NCBI GenBank assembly: GCA_015501605.1
Contig: JADNRZ010000005.1
Location: forward strand, 930,001-994,000
Reading direction: 5' to 3'
Source of the DNA: Panaeolus papilionaceus
Lineage: Eukaryota; Basidiomycota; Agaricomycetes; Agaricales
Length of the DNA: 64,000 nt
Both the position numbers and the translations under genes were made by a program. How positions within the stretch are numbered: position 1 is the stretch's first letter; every line of letters begins with the position of its first letter. Positions 60,207-64,000 of the stretch are shown piece after piece. The notes beneath the pieces are model-generated. The model worked only from the letters and a program-made list of their open reading frames with translations, was not told the origin of the DNA and made no database searches.

Positions 60207-61952
60207 ATGGGCAAAAAGCAACGAGGCTCATTTCTAGTTAGGTATTCCGCTTTCTTTACTGTTCCATTTGATAACTTCTCGAATTTAACCAATTTCACAT
60301 TGACAGCCAAAACCACCACATCACAAGCGCTTTCGAGACACAGACGTAGGTCTTCTTCCAACATTCCAGGATTTCCAAGTTTTTTGAATCTCGGTGATTA
60401 GACCTATAAGCAGCACGACACCAACGCGCAGCTCTTCCCCCTTGACTAATCGCACGTTTGAAGCGCGACGCGCAGAACGGTCATTGTTCGTCCGCTGGAT
60501 AATAGAGCCCTGTGCGTGATTACCCGTCCTTCCACTCTCGCGCATCTTTAACACCTCACAGCTATTTCAATCAAGCTTCTTCTGTTGCCAATCGTTTTAT
60601 ATGTTAGCTGGGAGCTTTTGGCGCCTTACGTCGAAACAGAATCCGACAATCCCTTCACCCCAATTTTCCTTCTGTCTGGCCACGCCCCATCCTCAACGCC
60701 TGAAGACCCTCGTTACCAAAAGTCGTGGTACGATCTATTGTTTCTGGCCTACTATGTTGTTCTATTTTCGTTCGTGCGTCAAGTCGTCATCGTGAGCATC
60801 TCGCGCCCACTCGCGAGATGGTTTGGGTTGAAACGCGAAGCAAAAATCGAGCGATTTGGGGAGCAGGTCTATGCTGTCGTCTACTTTGCTTTTTTTGGTG
60901 CCTGGGGATACGTTCGTGCTATTCACTCCACCTTATTTTTTGCCTGTATTTGTGTTAACTTTCAGGTTCGCAGCGTGTCATGGGCCAGATTTTCTCGTCA
61001 TGGTATAACACTAACGAGTTTTGGCTAGGTTTGTGATGCGGGCTTTGAGTGCTGTACGACGAGCTGACCATTGTTGAAGGGTACCCTCGATGGGACATGA
61101 AGCCAGAGCTCAAGCGTTACTATTTAATGCAGTTTGCGTACTGGTGGCATCAGCTTTTGGTCCTCGTCCTTGGGCTCGAGAAACCTCGAAAGGACTATAC
61201 AGAGCTGGTGATTCACCATTTTGTTACTCTTTGGCTAGTCGGGTAAGTAAAATTTGACCTCTTTTCTCAGCTCTAGTTTGACAGTCATGCCAATCAGATG
61301 GAGTTACATGCTTAACTTGACTTATATCGGGAATGCTGTATTCATGAGCATGGATATACCCGATGCATTATTCGCGGCAAGTCGAGAATAATCCTAGAGG
61401 GACCCTGCTAATGACTGCTGAAATCTAGTTCTCCAAAATTCTAAACTATATTCAGTGGAACACAGTCAAGATATACTCTTTCCTAGTGTTTTTCTGTTCC
61501 TGGACGTGAGTAACCCTTTCTGAGCACACGTTCTCTCATAACTCGTTTAATAGCTATTTCCGGCATTACCTTAACCTCCACATTCTTTGGTCTGTGTGGT
61601 ACGAGCAACCCAATGTCCCGTAAGTCGAATTTGCAGGCGCTTTTATGGGTCAAAATGACGAAAATCGCAATAGCGAGTGGACAAAGCGCTGGAGTTGGAG
61701 CGAAGGTGTTTATATGCCCACCTGGATGCGGTATCAAATTTTCGTACCACTCCTCCTACTTCAGTTCTTGAATCTCTTCTGGTATCGCCTCATTTTAAGA
61801 ATTCTAGTTCGGTATGCATTCTATGCCATGTCTACCATATGTCTACAATGGGCGCTTATCATTCTACCAGAGCGATCACTACAGCAGAAGCTGATGATGA
61901 CAGATCAGATGACGAGGGTGACGGTGAGCTAGAGTTGACAAAAGAGGATTGA
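60207..61952 (+). CDS. ceramide synthase (Lag1/Lac1 family)
   Basis: Exons 60207-60241, 60307-60345, 60402-60511, 60562-60911, 60974-61028, 61080-61242, 61298-61376, 61429-61505, 61554-61619, 61674-61811, 61871-61952; 397 residues. The TRAM/Lag1/CLN8 domain has ISIKLLLLPIVLYVSWELL, YDLLFLAYYVVLFSFVRQV, ELKRYYLMQFAYWWHQLL and the active-site IHHFVTLWLVG with the two histidines. DYTEL, NYIQWN and SVWYEQ follow. The acidic tail (AEADDDRSDDEGDGE) fits the yeast enzymes. It joins a sphingoid base to acyl-CoA in the ER. The intron from 61377 starts GCAAGT (GC-AG type). The first two exons are the least certain. Confidence 0.92.
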
Positions 61953-63153
61953 AAGGAGGGTATTTTTTTACGGATTTAGGTGCTTTACATATGTTGGACT
62001 TCTATTTTTAATGTATGAATCATCTGGCGTCTGGTGGGACTGTCGCTACAACCGCACCTTTGCGACATCTCTGGAGTATCCCTGGCCAGTTGGACCGTCC
62101 TACGACGCTTCCGTTATTTGACACTACACTTATAAATAAATCCACCGTCGAATTTGGATTGCTCATAGATCGCTCAAGCCATGGTTCCGCTTCTCACTCT
62201 ACTCATCAAGAAAGTATACAATGGCGCAGGGGGACGCAAGTTGTGGTTTGAAGGCCCTGGCTTTGCTTGCGATGACGTGACGAGCAGTACACATAAGTAT
62301 TTTTTAATTCCTTTTGGCGAATTAAGCTGATTCTATATTTTCGAGTGACATTTTTCCTCGCCGTCAGCGTGGCGTTTGTAAACATGTTCATTAGGGTAGG
62401 CGAGGCACCGAGTGTGCCCGTTGTCCCACGACACACCTAACTCAAAACGGCCAAGACTACAGGCACAGGCTCACAGGCTGAAACGTGGCTGGTCTTCCCA
62501 TCTCCTAACCGCCCAAACTCTCATGTCAGACCAATGTTATATCCCGTGCCGCTCGGGAATTGATATCCGTTCGAGAAGAGAAATACTCCACGCGACGTAT
62601 GTTGGGTCTTTACTTCCACGACTTCTCAGTTAAAAATACCGTATTGAAGACACAAAAGTTGGGATACCTACATTATCCTTGGATTCGACCTGGATTCTCA
62701 ACTTGATACAATTTGTATGTCATGAGGAATATTCCTCATGTCACGTTCTATTCTGGACGCAAAAAACAAAAGAAATATTACGAAGGTTCCTGGGACACTA
62801 ATTTGAGAGCAAAATACTCGTTTACTTGACAGTCACGCTAGTGAGCACTCTCGGATTTACAGACTCTTACGAAGGACACTGCTTATCCAGGTCTGTAACA
62901 TAATTGAATACATCATTACAGGATGTACAACGAGCGCTTGAGCCCCCGTTTTATCCCCTTAGGGCTAATTTGAAGTTTGAATCACGATGCTTGTAGAATC
63001 ATTGGTTACTTGGCGTCTACATAAATTACAAATAGTGATGCAATGTTGGTATTACAATTTGAGGTATGTCAAGATGAGTAAAATTATCTAATGGGTACAA
63101 GGTGCGTCCCAACGGTCAGGCTGCATGTGTAGACCGCTGCATCGCATCGACGG
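61953..63153. other. intergenic region
   Basis: 1.2 kb between the ceramide synthase and LIM genes. Apart from the small candidate at 62181 no gene is seen. Confidence 0.45.
62181..62440 (+). CDS. possible very small gene
   Basis: Exons 62181-62296 and 62368-62440 would give 62 residues starting MVPLLTLLIKKVYNG and ending VPVVPRHT. A TATA-like ACTTATAAATAAA lies at about 62130, and the intron (GTATTT to GCCGTCAG) keeps the frame. No family recognised and the length is small, so chance is quite possible. Confidence 0.22.
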
Positions 63154-64000
63154 TTAAATCTCATTCCGTAATATTACGCTAAAGCAATGTTCACAATAAG
63201 CTTGCTTATCGCGCTCGAAGAAGGATGGCTCTTCGAAAGGCTTTTCACAGCCCTGTTTTAAATGTGTCAGCTATCGTAATTCTGAAAGTGTGACTATTTC
63301 TTACCGCGCATGTGAAACACCCCCAACACCACTTGCCTCCCAATGCCTCAACTGCCTGGTCATGGTCGCGGATAGGACGTCTGCAGCGCTTGCACTTAGG
63401 GTAACGCAATCTGATGTGACACGCTTCACAGTAAGGATAGCCCTTGTACACGGTGAATCCTTCGAATTCCCCGTCGCCTGTGACTGCCATTTCTCCTATA
63501 ACAAGATATCCATCAGATGGGATTCCCGGTAAACGTTTCGACAGTTACATACCATTGGAAGAACCTTGGAGCCCACCCGACAGTGACAAGAACGGGTCTC
63601 CGCATTCGGCACAATAGAAGTGCTGCGTGTGGTACGTTCTTTTCCCGAGAGCAGGGTCATCAAGACTAATGAACTGTTCTTCGATGATTGCTGTCTTGCA
63701 GGAGTAACATCTTGGCGCAAAGTTCTGTCATAAAAATATGAAGGAGAGAAGGAATCAGTTTCAGCAAAAATCAAAGGTGAAATGGACAAGCACCTCATGG
63801 TAATCCAAATGACAATACGGCCGCCCCTCGTGTTCATAGGAGCTGACATGTTCCAGAAGCTCGTTACAAACAGTACATCTGAAACAACTGGGGTGCCAGC
63901 GTGAGCCCATCGCGCTCACTAATCTTCCAACAATAGCACCGTTACATCCAGCACAGAGCAGCCCACCCTTGCCAGTTCGTGGAGGACCATGGGTACGTTG
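63154..64000 (-). CDS. LIM-domain protein, paxillin-like, 5' end outside window
   Basis: Exons on the minus strand: >64000-63794, 63724-63553, 63495-63305, 63252-63154. The visible C-terminal part holds LIM modules: CAGCNGAIVGRLVSAMGS with HPSCFRCTVC and YCHLDYHE, then CYSCKTAI, HFYCAECGDPF and PYCEACHIRL, then CKRCRRPI with WCWGCFTC and CEKPF and YCEHCF. That is three LIM domains, the order of fungal Pxl1/paxillin-type proteins, which link Rho signalling and actin. The end is SVILRNEI, a short tail. Exon 1 runs off the window. Confidence 0.9.

Noticed and set aside
1..64000. CRISPR arrays, operons, ribosome binding sites
   Set aside because: The sequence is eukaryotic with spliced genes; no regularly spaced repeats were seen.

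Overview
The window is nuclear DNA of a filamentous basidiomycete, most likely an Agaricomycete. The genes are packed on both strands and broken by many introns of about 45-65 bases with GT..AG ends and CTAAC/CTGAC-like branch sites. The protein families fit this group: DUF6534 membrane protein, GH79 glycosidases, Lag1 ceramide synthase, PAQR, and a PDK1-like kinase. Gene models were built by hand from splice signals, frame continuity and remembered family sequence patterns. No database search was run.

Layout. 1-3.8 kb: 3' part of a DUF6534 seven-helix protein, then a FYVE-SAP-RING ubiquitin ligase. 4.7-5.3 kb: a small secreted cysteine protein. 5.9-8.9 kb: three members of an unrecognised family of short single-pass membrane proteins carrying LPxY, a charged helical segment and a C-terminal PPxY motif; a fourth lies at 46.2 kb inside an inverted duplicate of the 8-10 kb segment. 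10.7-14.7 kb: two larger tandem membrane proteins that also end in PPxY-bearing tails. 15.6-16.7 kb: histidine phosphatase. 16.9-23.8 kb: two divergent GH79 genes with identical exon phases. 24-36.7 kb: housekeeping block (DNAJC17-like J-protein, Rli1/ABCE1, PIN4-type parvulin, Snt1-like SANT co-repressor, Gpi17/PIG-S). 36.7-41.6 kb: almost gene-free. 41.6-45.2 kb: GID-complex subunit (Gid9/MAEA) and a PDK1-like kinase. 47.6-48.9 kb: PAQR protein. 50.3-52.3 kb: cytochrome P450. 53.1-57 kb: Rrg9/neugrin, coactosin, GNAT acetyltransferase, NAC beta. 57-60.2 kb: no gene seen. 60.2-62 kb: ceramide synthase. 63.2-64 kb: 3' part of a LIM-domain gene.

How it hangs together. Most of the right half is ordinary conserved machinery, often as divergent pairs sharing 200-400 base promoters. 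The accessory part is the left third plus the 46 kb duplicate. There, six different membrane proteins present PPxY motifs, the docking signal for WW domains of Nedd4/Rsp5-type ubiquitin ligases, and a FYVE-RING ligase sits nearby. A set of membrane adaptors for ubiquitin-dependent trafficking is an inference from motifs only, but it is the most distinctive signal in the window.
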